A stretch of DNA of 64,000 nucleotides from [Actinomadura] parvosata subsp. kistnae (GCF_900323885.1 NZ_OOHJ01000030.1:806001-870000), one strand, 5' to 3'. Positions 15,825 through 25,516 are shown, counted from the stretch's first letter. Numbers and translations are program-made. Notes: generated from the letters alone by a model not told the origin.

Positions 15825-16853
15825 ATGTCCGTGCTGTCCACCAGGCTCACCGAGAAGTACGCCATCCCGTACCCGTTCGTCTGCGCGGGGATGTCGTTCG
15901 TGGCCGAGTCGCCGGAGTTCGCGGCGGCGGTCACCAACGCGGGCGGCATCGGCGCGATCGGCGCCGCGCTGCTGCCCCCGGAGCGGCTGCGGGAGATGAT
16001 CCGCGAGGTACGGGAGCGCACCGGGGGCCGGCCGTTCCACGTCAACCTCATCACCTTCTTCCCCACCGGCGAGCTGGTCGAGGTGTGTGCGGAGGAGCGG
16101 GTGCCGATCGTCTCCTTCCACTGGGGCCATCCGCCCGCCGACCAGCTCAAGCTGCTGCGCGAGGCCGGAGTGTCGGTGTGGGAGCAGGTCGGCTCCGCCG
16201 ACGCGGCCCGGCTCGCGGTGGACGACGGGGCCGAACTCGTCGTCGCGCAGGGCTGGGAGGCCGGCGGCCACAACTACGGCGGCCTGCCGACCATGGTGAA
16301 CGTCCCGGCCGTCGTCGATGCCGTGGGCGGGCGAGCGCTGGTGCTGGCGGCGGGCGGGATCACCGACGGGCGCCAGGTCGCCGCCGCCCTGTGCCTGGGC
16401 GCGGACGGCGTGTGGGTCGGCACCCGCATGGTCGCCTCGCAGGAGGCCCGCGTGCATCCGGAGCACCACCGGCGGCTGGTCGCCGCGGCCGGGGACAGCG
16501 CGGTGCTCACGTCGATCTTCGGGCTGGAGTTCCCGCGCTTCAACCCGATGCGGCTGCAACGCAACCGCGTGGTCGCCGAGTGGGACCACCGGCTGGCGGA
16601 GATCCCCGCCGACCTCGACTCCCTGGAGCAGGTCGGCACCACGGTCGTGCAGGGCGAGCCGGTGCCGGTGCGCAAGTTCCCGCTGATGCTGGCGGTCGCG
16701 GAGACCGAGGCCGACTGGGAGGAGATGCCCTGGCTGATGGGGCAGGGCGTCGGCCTCATCCACGACATCAAGCCCGCCGCCCGGATCGTGGCGGACATGA
16801 TGGAGCAGGCCGAACGGGTCCTGACCGGCTTCGGCACCGGGCCCGCCACCTGA
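15825..16853 (+). CDS. nitronate monooxygenase-like flavin oxidoreductase
   Basis: A 342-residue FMN-dependent TIM-barrel protein of the nitronate monooxygenase/2-nitropropane dioxygenase family. Visible features are NAGGIGAIG, VSFHWGHP, VVAQGWEAGGHNYG (with the substrate-side His), LAAGGITDGRQVAAAL and GADGVWVGTRM (phosphate binding). Such enzymes oxidise nitronates such as propionate 3-nitronate or act as NADH:quinone reductases. The start follows GAAGGA. The last codons, including the stop, are repeated downstream. It appears to be a single-gene unit. Confidence 0.87.
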   Translation: MSVLSTRLTEKYAIPYPFVCAGMSFVAESPEFAAAVTNAGGIGAIGAALLPPERLREMIREVRERTGGRPFHVNLITFFPTGELVEVCAEERVPIVSFHWGHPPADQLKLLREAGVSVWEQVGSADAARLAVDDGAELVVAQGWEAGGHNYGGLPTMVNVPAVVDAVGGRALVLAAGGITDGRQVAAALCLGADGVWVGTRMVASQEARVHPEHHRRLVAAAGDSAVLTSIFGLEFPRFNPMRLQRNRVVAEWDHRLAEIPADLDSLEQVGTTVVQGEPVPVRKFPLMLAVAETEADWEEMPWLMGQGVGLIHDIKPAARIVADMMEQAERVLTGFGTGPAT

Positions 16854-16903
16854 CCGGCCTCGGCACTGGGTTTACCACCTGACCGGCTTTGTCACCTGAT
16901 CGG
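16821..16903. repeat. 29-bp repeat of a gene's 3' end
   Basis: The unit CTGACCGGCTTCGGCACC plus 11 more bases covers the last codons of the nitronate monooxygenase gene. It occurs at 16821-16849 and again, with changes, at 16850-16878. Shortened copies follow at 16879-16895 and 16896-16903. Each unit begins CTGA, so the true stop codon and later frame stops recur. The array fills the gap to the convergent permease gene. Confidence 0.8.
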
Positions 16904-17347
16904 TGGGCTCAGGTGTCGCCCGCGCGCAGCACCTCGCTCAGCCGTCGCCGGCGGCGCAGCGCCGACTCGACGGGCACCACGACGGCGACCGCCGCCAGGA
17001 GCACGGCCGCCACCAGGCCGAGCGCCCACCACGGCGGCGCCGGGGTGAAGTCCGCGCCGGTGAGCAGGGGCAGGGCGAGCGAGCCGAACGTCAGGCGGGC
17101 GAGCAGCACCCCGAGCAGCGGGCCGCCCACGGCGGCCAGCGCCACCGGCGGCAGCAGCTCTCCCGCCGCGACCCAGCGCGCCTCGCGGGGCCGCAGGCCG
17201 AGGGTGCGCAGCCGGGTGAGGGTCTGCCAGCGCTCCGGCGCGCCGGCGGCCGTGCCGAGCGCGAGCCCCAGCAGGCCCAGGACCGGCAGGGTCACGGCCG
17301 CGACCCACGTCAGCCGCAGCAGCCCCGAGGCCAGCGGGCTGTCCACG

Positions 17348-17473
17348 GTCGCGTGGCCGAGGGCGGTCGCATGGCCGAGGGCAGTCGCGTGACCGAGGGC
17401 AGTCGCATGGCCCAGGGCGGTCGCGTGGCCCAGGGCGGTCGCGTGGCCCAGGGCGGTCGCGTGGCCGAGGGCG
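17348..17473 (-). repeat. seven 18-bp repeats encoding LGHATA hexapeptides
   Basis: Seven tandem 18-bp units, such as GGTCGCGTGGCCCAGGGC on the plus strand, lie inside the permease B gene. The minus strand encodes (A-L-G-H-A-T)7, which joins a membrane helix (ASYALTLGAALG) to the next extracellular segment. The units differ by only a few bases, so the array is recent or kept uniform. It adds seven evenly spaced His residues. Confidence 0.9.
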
Positions 17474-19150
17474 GCGCCGAGGGTGAGCGCGTACGAGGCG
17501 AGGGCCGCGGCGGTCACGAGCACCAGCAGCGGCAGCACCCGGGCCGAGGCCGCCGCCGCCCGCGCCGCTCCGAACACCGCCAACGGCCGGCGCGACCGCA
17601 GCAGCCGCCTGAGCACGAGCCGCGTGCCGACGGGCAGCGCCCGCGCCAGCAGGAGCGCGCCCGCGATCGCGCAGAGGGCGGGCGCGCTCGCGGGCAGCAC
17701 CCCGCCGCCGACCCCGCGCTGGTACAGGGCGACGGCGGCGCCGGTCGCGGCCAGCAGCACGCCGGCCTCGACAGCGGCCCGCCGCAGCCGCGCGGTGTTC
17801 CGCAGCCACCGGCGCGCGCTCCGGTTGGCCGGGACGCGGCGGTCCCGGGTGGCGCGGGCGGCGGTGAGCGTGCCGAACGCGGGTCCGGCGGCGACGGCGG
17901 TGACCACGACGGGGGCCGTCCACTGCCAGGAGACCCCCGGGGCGACGGCCAGGGCCAGGCCGAGCCCGGCCGCCGTGGCGAGCAGCGCCATGACGGCGGA
18001 TTCGAGCAGCAGCTCGCCCCCGATCACCGGCAGCGACATCCCGCGCTGCCGGGCGGCGGCCAGGGCGCCGGCGCGGCGGCGTACCAGCAGGTCGGCGGCG
18101 AGGAGCAGGACCAGGACCGCGACGGCGAGCAGGGTGAGGAGCAGGACGGACGCCTGCGCGAACGCGGCGCCGACCTGGGCGCTGACGTTCCGCAGCACGC
18201 CGTCGAGCCCGGTCTCCCACTTCAGCGAGCCGTCCCGGGCGCCGGAGGAGCCGGAGGCCGCCTTGAGCGCGACCACCTTCGCGATGACCGACGGGACGGC
18301 GTCCCAGGTGAGCCGGGCCGGCTCGGGCGTGAACCGGACGGTGCGGCGCAGCTCGTCCTGACCGAAGGCGAGCCGGGCGTCGGGCAGCGACTCGCGGGAC
18401 AGCAGCCCGGCGAACCGGGTGCCTCCCGTGCCGTCGGCGCCGGCGACGGGGCTCAGCAGCGCGGGGACGAGCCGCCAGGCCGGGTCGGCGCTGTCCTGGG
18501 GCCGGAAGATGCCGCTGACCTGGGCTTTCTTGACGTTCCCCTGGTCGTCGGCCAGCGGGATGCGCGCGCCGGGGCGGAGCTGGAGGGCGGCGGCGTCCGC
18601 CTCCGACAGGCCCACCTGCACCGGCCACGGCGGCGCGCCGTAGGGCACCTGCGCGGTCTCGGAGGCGGTGGGCTCGGGCGGTCCGCCCGCGATCCAGCTC
18701 ACGGCGGGCCCGCCGTCGCGGGCCAGGTAGGCGAGCTGGAAGGTGCGCAGCACGCTGCCGTCGGTGATCTTGAGGGTGGGGCTGATGACGGTGGCGACGG
18801 GGGGACGCAGGACGGCGCGCAGGCCGGGCCGAGCTCGTCCGTCGCCCTGGTGCGGAAGTCGTCGACGTCCTCGGCGAGGCGGGGGTGCCGGGCGCGACTG
18901 CCGCCCGGCCCGTCGTCGGCCTCCATGCGGGCGTGGACCTGGAGGTCGGCGCCGCTGCCGCGGACCGCGTCCCGGACGGCGGCGTCGGCGGTCGCGGACA
19001 CCAGCGGCGGCACCGCTCCCGCGAGCAGCGTCACGACCGCCACGACGACGGCGGCCAGGAGCAGCGGCCCGGCGTCGGCGCGGGCGCGCCCGGCGACGCT
19101 GGGCCAGTGCGGCACCGGGATCCGCACGCCACCGGCCCTGCGCAGTGCCG

Positions 19151-19225
19151 TGAAGACCCCGGCACCGGCCCGGCGCGGTGCCGGGGTCCTCCCGGGACCC
19201 GGCCGGCGCGGTGCCGGGGTCTTCA
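19151..19225 (-). promoter_or_regulatory. hairpin over the permease B start codon
   Basis: A perfect 17-bp inverted repeat (TGAAGACCCCGGCACCG at 19151-19167 and its complement at 19209-19225) frames the first codons of permease B. A third copy of the core (CGGTGCCGGGGTC) lies in the loop. In the mRNA the start region would be base-paired until ribosomes finishing permease A open it. This would enforce translational coupling. It also gives the protein a repeated TPAPRR N terminus. Confidence 0.6.
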
Positions 19226-22200
19226 TGACGCCACCCGCAGGTGCGCGGCGTCGGCGCGCCGGGCCTGGACGGCGACCACCGCGCCCACCGCCAGCGCGCT
19301 CCCGGCCAGCAGCCCGCCGAGCAGGGCGGCCTCGGCGGCCCACGGCCAGACGGGCAGTACCTCGGGCACGGGGCGGCGCCGGTGTCGGAGCGGACGAGCA
19401 GCGGCGCGACGACGCGGGTGGCCAGCGCGCCGACGACCGCGCCCACCGCGAGCAGCGGCACCAGGATGCCGACGTGCTGGCCGAGCAGCACGGCCCGGAT
19501 CTCGCGCCGCGTCATCCCGAGCCCCCGCAGTCGCGCCACCTCGACCGCGCGGGCCCGCAGGTCGAACGTCACGTGCAGGACGATCCCGGCGATCATCAGC
19601 AGCACCGCGGCCGGGACGAGCAGCCGGAGCACGGCCGGCAGCCCCGCCTGCAGCGGGCCGCCGGTGAGCCGGGCGGTCTCGGACGCGCGCGTGGTGACAC
19701 CGCCGAGGCGCAGGTCGGTCTTGGCGGGCCGGCCGACCCACCAGGCGTCCACGGGCACGTCGAAGTCGCCGCTGACGGCGAGGGCGCGGGACAGGGCGTC
19801 GAAGTCGGCCAGGACGGCCGCGGCGCCCGGGGCGGACGGCACCGCGGGCAGCACCTCGGCCACACTGACCCGCACGGGGGTGAGTCCGACGGTGAGGTCG
19901 AGCCGGGAGCCCGGCCGGGCGCCCGCCTCTTCGGCGAAGCGGGCGGAGACCGCGACGGGCACCGGGCCCGGGGCCGGGAAGGCGGTGGCGACCAGGTTCC
20001 TGGCGGCGTCCGGCGGGCCTTTCAGCGCGACGGTCGTGGTCATCCGCAGCTTGGTGCCGGCGGAGGTGCCGGTCAGGGCGACGGCGGGGTTGCCGAGCTG
20101 CCCGGGGGCCGGACCTGCCGAGGTGGCGGTCCATTGTGGCGTCTCCCCGGTTGTTCCCGGCACGGTGAGCGTCACGGCGACGCGGCTGTCCCCCGCAGGC
20201 GCTTCCGTCCAGGCGGAGTGGCCGGTGCCGACGTTCCCGGTGTCGATCGCGAACGGAAGGGACACCGCGACGAGGCGGAGCCCGCCGGCCGTCGCGCAGT
20301 CCGGCAGCGGGTGCGCCCGGCCGTCGAGCGGCACGGGCGCGCCGGTGCACGGGGTGCGCAGCCCGGTCGCGTCCTGGAGCAGCAGCCGGGGTGTCACGGT
20401 GAGCGGCGTCGGGCCGGTCGCGTTCCCGGTCAGGGTGAGCGCGGCGCCGGCCGGGACGGGAACGCCGGCGGCGCGGGCCGGCGGCGCGAGCCGGGCGCCC
20501 ACGGCGCTCCAGGTGCGGCCGCCGTCCAGCCGGCCGCGCAGCAGCGCCCCGGCGCGCGTGGTGTCGACGGCGATCAGCCGCGGCGGGTCGCCGGCGCCGC
20601 CGAGCCACTGCCCGACCGCGATGCCCCGGTCGGTGGCCGGGCTCACCTCTCCCCCACTGGCCGCGCCGACCAGCGGGCCCTGCCCGGCCGCGGGCGGGGC
20701 GGTGAGGGTGATCGCGAGATCGGTGCCGACGGACAGGTCCGCCTGGTCCTGCTGGGAGCGCTGCCACGTGGCGTCGAACCCGATCCCGTACGTGGCCGCC
20801 GCGCAGCCCAGCCCGACCAGCAGCCCCGCCGCGACCGCCTGCGGCCGGCGGGCGGCCTCGAACGCGGCCAGCGGCACCATCAGCCCGCGAGCCCGGCGGG
20901 CCAGGCGTTCCACGAGGCGCAACGCGGGCCACACCAGGCGCAGCGCCACCGCGGAGCCGGCGATGAGCAGCAGCGCGGGCGCGAGCACCCGTACGGCGTC
21001 GACGGGCGACCCCGAACCGGCCGGCTGGTCGCGCAACTGCCACCAGCCCACGGCGGCGAGCGCCACGAGCAGCAGGTCGGCGCCGGAGCGGGCGAGCAGC
21101 TCCCGCCGCCCGCGCACGCCCGCGGCGGAGGGGCCCGCAGCGAGGGGACGACGAGCACCGCCGCCAGCGCCAGCGCGGCGCCGGCGACGGACAGCACCTG
21201 CGCGGCGTTCACGCCGGCGGGCGCGGCGAGCCCGGCCTCCGCCATGGGGGCCAGCCGGGTCAGCCCGGCGTGCAGGGCGGACGAGGCCGGGATCGCGGCC
21301 ACGGCGGCGAGCACGGCCAGCGCGCCGGCCTCGGCCAGCGCGGCGCCGGCGAGCTGCCCGCGGCCGACGCCCAGCGCCGACAGCAGCGCGGTCTCGCCGG
21401 CGCGCACACCGGCGCTGAGCCGGCCGGCGAGGGCGAGAGCGGTCGCGGTCAGGACGAGGCCGATGGCGGCGACGGCCAGCACCGCGGCCGTGGTGACCCG
21501 CTGCTGGTCGTGGGCGGCCAGCAGGGTCGCGGGCAGCCGGGAAGCGACGCGCTGGATCCGTACCCGGTCGCCGAGCGTGCGCCCCAGCCGGCGGTCCGCG
21601 CCGAGCACGGCCTGGGTGACGGCGTCGAGGTCGCGGACGGTGGCGGCGGACAGGTCGGGGTGGGCGGTGATCTCCAGCCGGTCGAGCGTGGAGCCGCCGC
21701 CGAGCAGGTCGGCGAGGTCCACGAGGAACGGCCCGTACGCGTGGACGGGCTGCGCGGAGCGCCCGTCGCGGTAGGCCGGGTCGAAGCCGGTGCCGGTGAG
21801 GGGGTCGCGGTCCCAGCCGGTGCCCGGCAGCGGGCGTACGATCCCGACCACCCGCACCTCGGCGCTCTCGTCGGGGTCGTCGGCCAGCTCCCTGCCGAGG
21901 CGGACCCGGCTGCCGGCGGCCAGGCCGAGCCGGCGCGCGGTGCTCTCCAGGACCACGGCCTCGGCCGGCGCGGCACCCGCGCGCGGCAGCCGTCCGCGGA
22001 CGAGCTGGGCGCGGGACGGCAGGTCCGCCACCCCCGACAGGTACGCCACCGACGGGACACCCGCGCCGGGGAGCGCCCGCATCACGGACGACGCGCGCGC
22101 GGCCGTCGTCGCCGCGAACGGGGCGAGGGCCGAGGTCAGCACGTCGCGGGTGTCGTCGGCGACGGATCGCGCGTGCTCGCCGCGGATGGTGACGGTGTAG

Positions 22201-22382
22201 GCGGTGACGTCGACCTGGTCGGCGCCGGCGCGCGCGGCGGCGGTCTCCAGCGCCTGCTCGGCGGTACGGGTGAGCAGGAGGGCGCAGGTGCCCAGCAGCG
22301 TGGGGCCGACCACGGCGACCGCGAGGAGGGCCGCCAGCAACGGCCATTGCGCACGGGCCCGCCGGGCGACCAGCTTCAGCAC
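19223..22382 (-). pseudogene. FtsX-like ABC transporter permease (A), two frameshifts
   Basis: A large permease of about 1053 residues if two missing bases are restored. The span of 3160 bases is two short of whole codons. The first break is near 21130, between LVVPSLRA and PSAAGVRGRRELLARSG, next to GGGCCCC. The second is near 19378, between RSDTGAAP and VPEVLPVWPWAAEA, in a CCCC run. The domain order is an N-terminal helix (LLAALLAVAVVGPTLLG), a large extracytoplasmic domain, an FtsX block, a second core, and a C-terminal FtsX block ending AVQARRADAAHLRVAS. The start is GTG, 17 bases after the ATPase 1 stop. Coding character is preserved throughout, which argues for a recent break or a sequencing indel. 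Confidence 0.75.
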
Positions 22383-22398
22383 GGACGGCTCTCGCTGG

Positions 22399-23235
22399 TC
22401 AAGACTCGCCCCGGCCGTCGGAGCGCTGGTCGAGCCGCACACCGGGATGCCCGTCGAGCCGCCCATCGAGCCGGCCGTCGGAGTGCTGGCCGAGCTGCAC
22501 ACCTGGATGCCCGTCGGACTGCCCGTCGAGCCGCGCGTCGGACTGCCCGTCGAGCTGCCCGTCGAGCTGCCCATCGTTGATGCGGATCACACGGTCCGCC
22601 AGCGCGAGCATCGTCGGATCGTGCGTGGAGACCAGCGCCGTGACCCCTTCGGACTCCACCACCCCGCGCAGCAGCGCCATCACCGACAGCCCGGTCTCGG
22701 CGTCGAGCTGCCCGGTCGGCTCGTCCGCGATCAGCAGCCGGGGCGAGCCGGCCAGCGCCCGGGCGATCGCCACCCGCTGCTGCTGCCCGCCCGACAGCTC
22801 GCCGGGCAGCTGCTCGGCGTGGGCGGCCAGCCCGACCAGCTCGAGCAGCAGCGCGACCCGCCGCTCCCGCTCCGCCGCCGGTACGCGGGCCAGCCGCAGC
22901 GGCGCGCCCACGTTCTCGGCGGCCGACAGCACCGGGATCAGGCCGAAGGTCTGGAAGACGTACGAGACCTTCTCCCGGCGTAACAGGGACAGGCCGTCCT
23001 CGTCGAGGGCGGTGACGTCGGTGCCGTCGACGAGGACGGTGCCGGAGTCGGGGCGGTCGAGGCCGCCGATGATGTTGAGCAGCGTGGTCTTGCCGGAGCC
23101 GGACCGGCCGACCAGGGCGGTCATGGTGCCGGGCGCGAGGTCGAACGTCACGTCGCGCAACGCGTGCACGGCGGTCGCGCCGCTGCCGTACCGGCGATGC
23201 ACGCCCCGCACGCTGACCAGGGGCCCGCCACTCAT
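22399..23235 (-). CDS. ABC transporter ATP-binding protein 1 (MacB/LolD type)
   Basis: A 278-residue ATPase that powers the FtsX permeases. Walker A is GRSGSGKT (about 43-50), the Q-loop VFQTFG, the signature LSGGQQQR, Walker B LLIADEP and the H-loop STHDP. After about residue 222 a tail of about 55 residues follows made of short repeats such as DGQLDGQSD, GHPGVQLGQ and SDGRLDGRLDG, which is rich in Asp and Gly and not part of the family. This tail looks like expanded 12-base repeats. Its ATG overlaps a chain of ATGA-linked minigenes rather than ATPase 2 directly. Confidence 0.9.
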   Translation of the reverse strand: MSGGPLVSVRGVHRRYGSGATAVHALRDVTFDLAPGTMTALVGRSGSGKTTLLNIIGGLDRPDSGTVLVDGTDVTALDEDGLSLLRREKVSYVFQTFGLIPVLSAAENVGAPLRLARVPAAERERRVALLLELVGLAAHAEQLPGELSGGQQQRVAIARALAGSPRLLIADEPTGQLDAETGLSVMALLRGVVESEGVTALVSTHDPTMLALADRVIRINDGQLDGQLDGQSDARLDGQSDGHPGVQLGQHSDGRLDGRLDGHPGVRLDQRSDGRGES

Positions 23236-23315
23236 CCAGCCTCACCGCCGCTCATCCAGCCTCACCGGCACTCATCCGGCCGCACCGCCGCTCATCCGGC
23301 CGCACCGCCGCTCAT
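23232..23315 (-). other. chain of four ATGA-overlapping 7-codon minigenes
   Basis: Between the two ATPase genes lie four copies of a 20-bp unit, each GGATGAG followed by GCGGCGGT or close variants. On the minus strand each copy reads as a complete minigene: ATG at 23315 (MSGGAAG), 23295 (MSGGAAG), 23275 (MSAGEAG) and 23255 (MSGGEAG). Every stop TGA overlaps the next ATG. ATPase 2 ends GGEAG, with its stop overlapping the first minigene. ATPase 1 starts MSGG, overlapped by the last. The original ATGA junction has thus been copied four times without breaking start-stop coupling. Confidence 0.75.
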
Positions 23316-24256
23316 CCGGCCTCGCCACCGTCGGGGCGGATCGCGACGTGGTCGGCCTCCAGCACCAGCCGGACCCGCCGCGTCAGCGCCAGCGCCTCCC
23401 GGTAGTCGCGCGGGACCTGGATCCGGCCCGCGCGGTCCATCACCGCGTACTCCTCGGCGATGACCCGCTGGGCGCCGTCGTCGCCGGTGGCGGTGCGCCG
23501 CAGCACCTCGCTGCTCGTGCGCCCGTCGCGGATCGCCACCGTCCGCTCCACCTGCCCGCTGACGGCGGGATCGTGGGTGACGATGACGACGGTGACGCCG
23601 AGCCGCCGGTTGACCTCCCGCAGCAGCCCGAACACCGCGGCCGACGTGGCGCTGTCGAGCTCCCCGGTCGGCTCGTCGGCCAGCAGCACCCTGGGCTCGT
23701 TGGCCAGGGCCACCGCGATGGCCACCCGCATCTGCTGCCCGCCGGACAGCTCCGCGGGCCGCCGGTCGGCGCAGTCGGCGACGCCGAGCAGGCCCAGCAG
23801 CTCGGCGGCCCGCTTGCGGCGGACCCGGCCGGGGGTGCGGGCCGCCGTCATCGGCAGGTCGACCATCTGCCGCGCGGTCAGGTACGGGATGAGGTTGGCG
23901 GCCGTCTGCTGGCGGACGAACCCCACGGTGTGCCGCCGGTAGCGGACCCGGTCGGCCCGCGACATGTCCAGCAGGTTCCACCGGTCGACGCGCACCCGTC
24001 CGGCGGTGGGGGCGTCGACCCCGGCCAGGATGGACAGCAACGTCGACTTGCCCGACCCGGACGCCCCGACGACGGCCACCATCTCGCCGCCGTCCACGAC
24101 CAGGTCCAGCCCCTGCAGCGCCTGCACCTCGACCGACCCGGACTGGTAGATGCGCACCAGGCTCTCGCAGACGATCAGCGCGTCGCGCCCGAACTCGGGC
24201 GCCTTCGCGGGCGGCTGCGGCAGGGACAAGGGCGTGCCCGTCTTCGCCAAGCGCAT
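23312..24256 (-). CDS. ABC transporter ATP-binding protein 2 with AbrB-like tail
   Basis: A 314-residue ATPase with Walker A GASGSGKS, Q-loop FVRQQ, signature LSGGQQMR, Walker B VLLADEP and H-loop THDP. After the nucleotide-binding domain a C-terminal extension of about 60 residues includes VMDRAGRIQVPRDYREAL and DHVAIRPDGG. This looks like a swapped-hairpin AbrB/SpoVT-type fold. Such tails occur in this actinobacterial ATPase group and may mediate dimerisation. It is the first gene of the operon: ATPase 2, minigenes, ATPase 1, permease A, permease B. GGAGG stands close to the ATG. Confidence 0.88.
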   Translation of the reverse strand: MRLAKTGTPLSLPQPPAKAPEFGRDALIVCESLVRIYQSGSVEVQALQGLDLVVDGGEMVAVVGASGSGKSTLLSILAGVDAPTAGRVRVDRWNLLDMSRADRVRYRRHTVGFVRQQTAANLIPYLTARQMVDLPMTAARTPGRVRRKRAAELLGLLGVADCADRRPAELSGGQQMRVAIAVALANEPRVLLADEPTGELDSATSAAVFGLLREVNRRLGVTVVIVTHDPAVSGQVERTVAIRDGRTSSEVLRRTATGDDGAQRVIAEEYAVMDRAGRIQVPRDYREALALTRRVRLVLEADHVAIRPDGGEAG

Positions 24257-24340
24257 CCCCCCTCCTCACCCCTGCGCCGCTCATGATCCGGTGCCAGACT
24301 CTACCGTCCCCGCGAACCGGGCCCTAAGCCCCTTCCCCTT

Positions 24341-25516
24341 TCAGGGGTTCTGGAAGGTCACTTCCGGGTTGGCGGGCGACGGGCCGTCCAGGAGGGGCTG
24401 GTGCTCGCCGTTCAGGTGCTGGTCGAAGAAGGCGCCCACGTACGCGGTGGTGATCTCCCCCGACCGCTTGCCCGGCAGCGGCGCGGAGGGGTCGGTGATT
24501 CCGGCCTGCGCGCCCAGGACGGGCAGGTCGATGAAGGTGAAGTGGCCGGCGTCCGCGACGGTCAGCCAGCGCTTCCAGCCGTTCAGGCGCGGCCAGTCGC
24601 GCGGCCAGGTGGTGTCGGCGGAGCCGGGCGAGTGCTGGGCCTTGGTGCCGAGCATGAGGAACGGCCGCCCGCCGAGGCCCTTCGCCGGGACCGGGTCGAA
24701 GAACGAGCCGTCCAGGTTCGCCCCGGCACGGACGCGCCGGTCGGTGGCCATGACGCTGGCGGCGGCGTTGCCGCCGAGCGAGTGGCCGGCCGCGCCGATC
24801 CGGCGCGGGTCGATCATCTGCCAGTGCTTCCAGGCGGGCGCGGAGCGGCGGGGACGGGTGAGCCGGTCGATGACGAACGACAGGTCGGCCGCCCGCCCGG
24901 CCGCGGCCTTGCCCATCAGCTCCTTCTCCGCGTCGTCGGAGGGGGCGCTCTCCACGGTCCGGCAGGCGACGCAGGTCAGGGTCCGGCCGCCGGGGAAGCT
25001 CGTGCCGAACGACTCGTAGGCGTGGTCCACGAGGGCGACGACGTACCCCTTGGAGGCGAGGTCCTCGGCGAGCGTGGTCAGGGTGGCGCGGTTGAGCGTG
25101 AATCCCGGCGACAGCACCACCAGGGGGTGCCGGCCGCCGACGGGGCGGGCGCTCAGGTGCGCGTTCGTGCCGACTCCGGCGAGCTGCCCGGGCTTGATGA
25201 CGCGGTCGAGCTTCTGCCCCTCCAGGAGGAGCCGGGCCTCCTCGAGGGTCATGTACGGCGCCGTGTCCCCGCCTGTCCGGGCCGGGAAGTACACCGACAC
25301 CATCAGCTCGCGGGCGGCTGTGGGCACCCACGGGTCGCGGCGGCCGGTGTCGACGAGGTGCAGGGTGTCGCGCCCGACGTCGTACCGGCCGGTGGGGTGC
25401 GGGATCGCGAGCCGCACGTCGGCGGCGGCGGGTGCTGACATCGTCGCGGCCGTCACCGGCAGGGCCAGGGTCAGGGCGAGGAGGAGGGCGGCGGAGTCGC
25501 GCCGGGTTCTGATCAT
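24341..25516 (-). CDS. secreted alpha/beta hydrolase, PAF-acetylhydrolase-like lipase
   Basis: A 391-residue secreted hydrolase. I chose the ATG at 25516 because it begins a typical signal peptide (RRDSAALLLALTLALPVTA) cut after AAA. The nucleophile elbow is GHSLGG. The oxyanion and acid region is LDGSFFDP, and the likely His is in DAGHFTFID. The length and order of motifs fit the platelet-activating-factor acetylhydrolase II-like group of bacterial lipases and esterases. Two Cys (TCVACRTVES) probably form a disulfide. It is divergent from the SRPBCC gene and appears to be a single-gene unit. Confidence 0.83.
   Translation of the reverse strand: MIRTRRDSAALLLALTLALPVTAATMSAPAAADVRLAIPHPTGRYDVGRDTLHLVDTGRRDPWVPTAARELMVSVYFPARTGGDTAPYMTLEEARLLLEGQKLDRVIKPGQLAGVGTNAHLSARPVGGRHPLVVLSPGFTLNRATLTTLAEDLASKGYVVALVDHAYESFGTSFPGGRTLTCVACRTVESAPSDDAEKELMGKAAAGRAADLSFVIDRLTRPRRSAPAWKHWQMIDPRRIGAAGHSLGGNAAASVMATDRRVRAGANLDGSFFDPVPAKGLGGRPFLMLGTKAQHSPGSADTTWPRDWPRLNGWKRWLTVADAGHFTFIDLPVLGAQAGITDPSAPLPGKRSGEITTAYVGAFFDQHLNGEHQPLLDGPSPANPEVTFQNP

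Larger units (their letters stand above)
16909..19226 (-). pseudogene. FtsX-like ABC transporter permease (B), one frameshift
   Basis: A large permease of about 773 residues once one missing base near 18830 is allowed for. The total length of 2318 bases is one short of a whole number of codons. The N terminus begins MKTPAPRRPG; after the first membrane helix (LLLAAVVVAVVTLLAGA) an extracytoplasmic domain follows to about 18200. Then come FtsX membrane blocks (VLLLTLLAVAVLVLLLAADLL, and the C-terminal WWALGLVAAVLLAAVAVVV). The frame break is at GGCCCGGCC, where a C or G seems lost. The ATG overlaps the stop of permease A (ATGA). It may be a working gene with an assembly error. It forms an export or mechanotransmission complex with the two ATPases; the cargo is unknown. 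Confidence 0.75.

Noticed and set aside
17348..17473. Regular 18-bp repeats as a CRISPR-like array
   Set aside because: There are no unique spacers. The units are contiguous, are in frame within a permease gene and encode a clean hexapeptide repeat. No cas genes are present.
23232..23315. 20-bp repeats as a CRISPR or iteron array
   Set aside because: Units are contiguous without spacers, and each is explained by a start-stop overlap. No replication gene is nearby.
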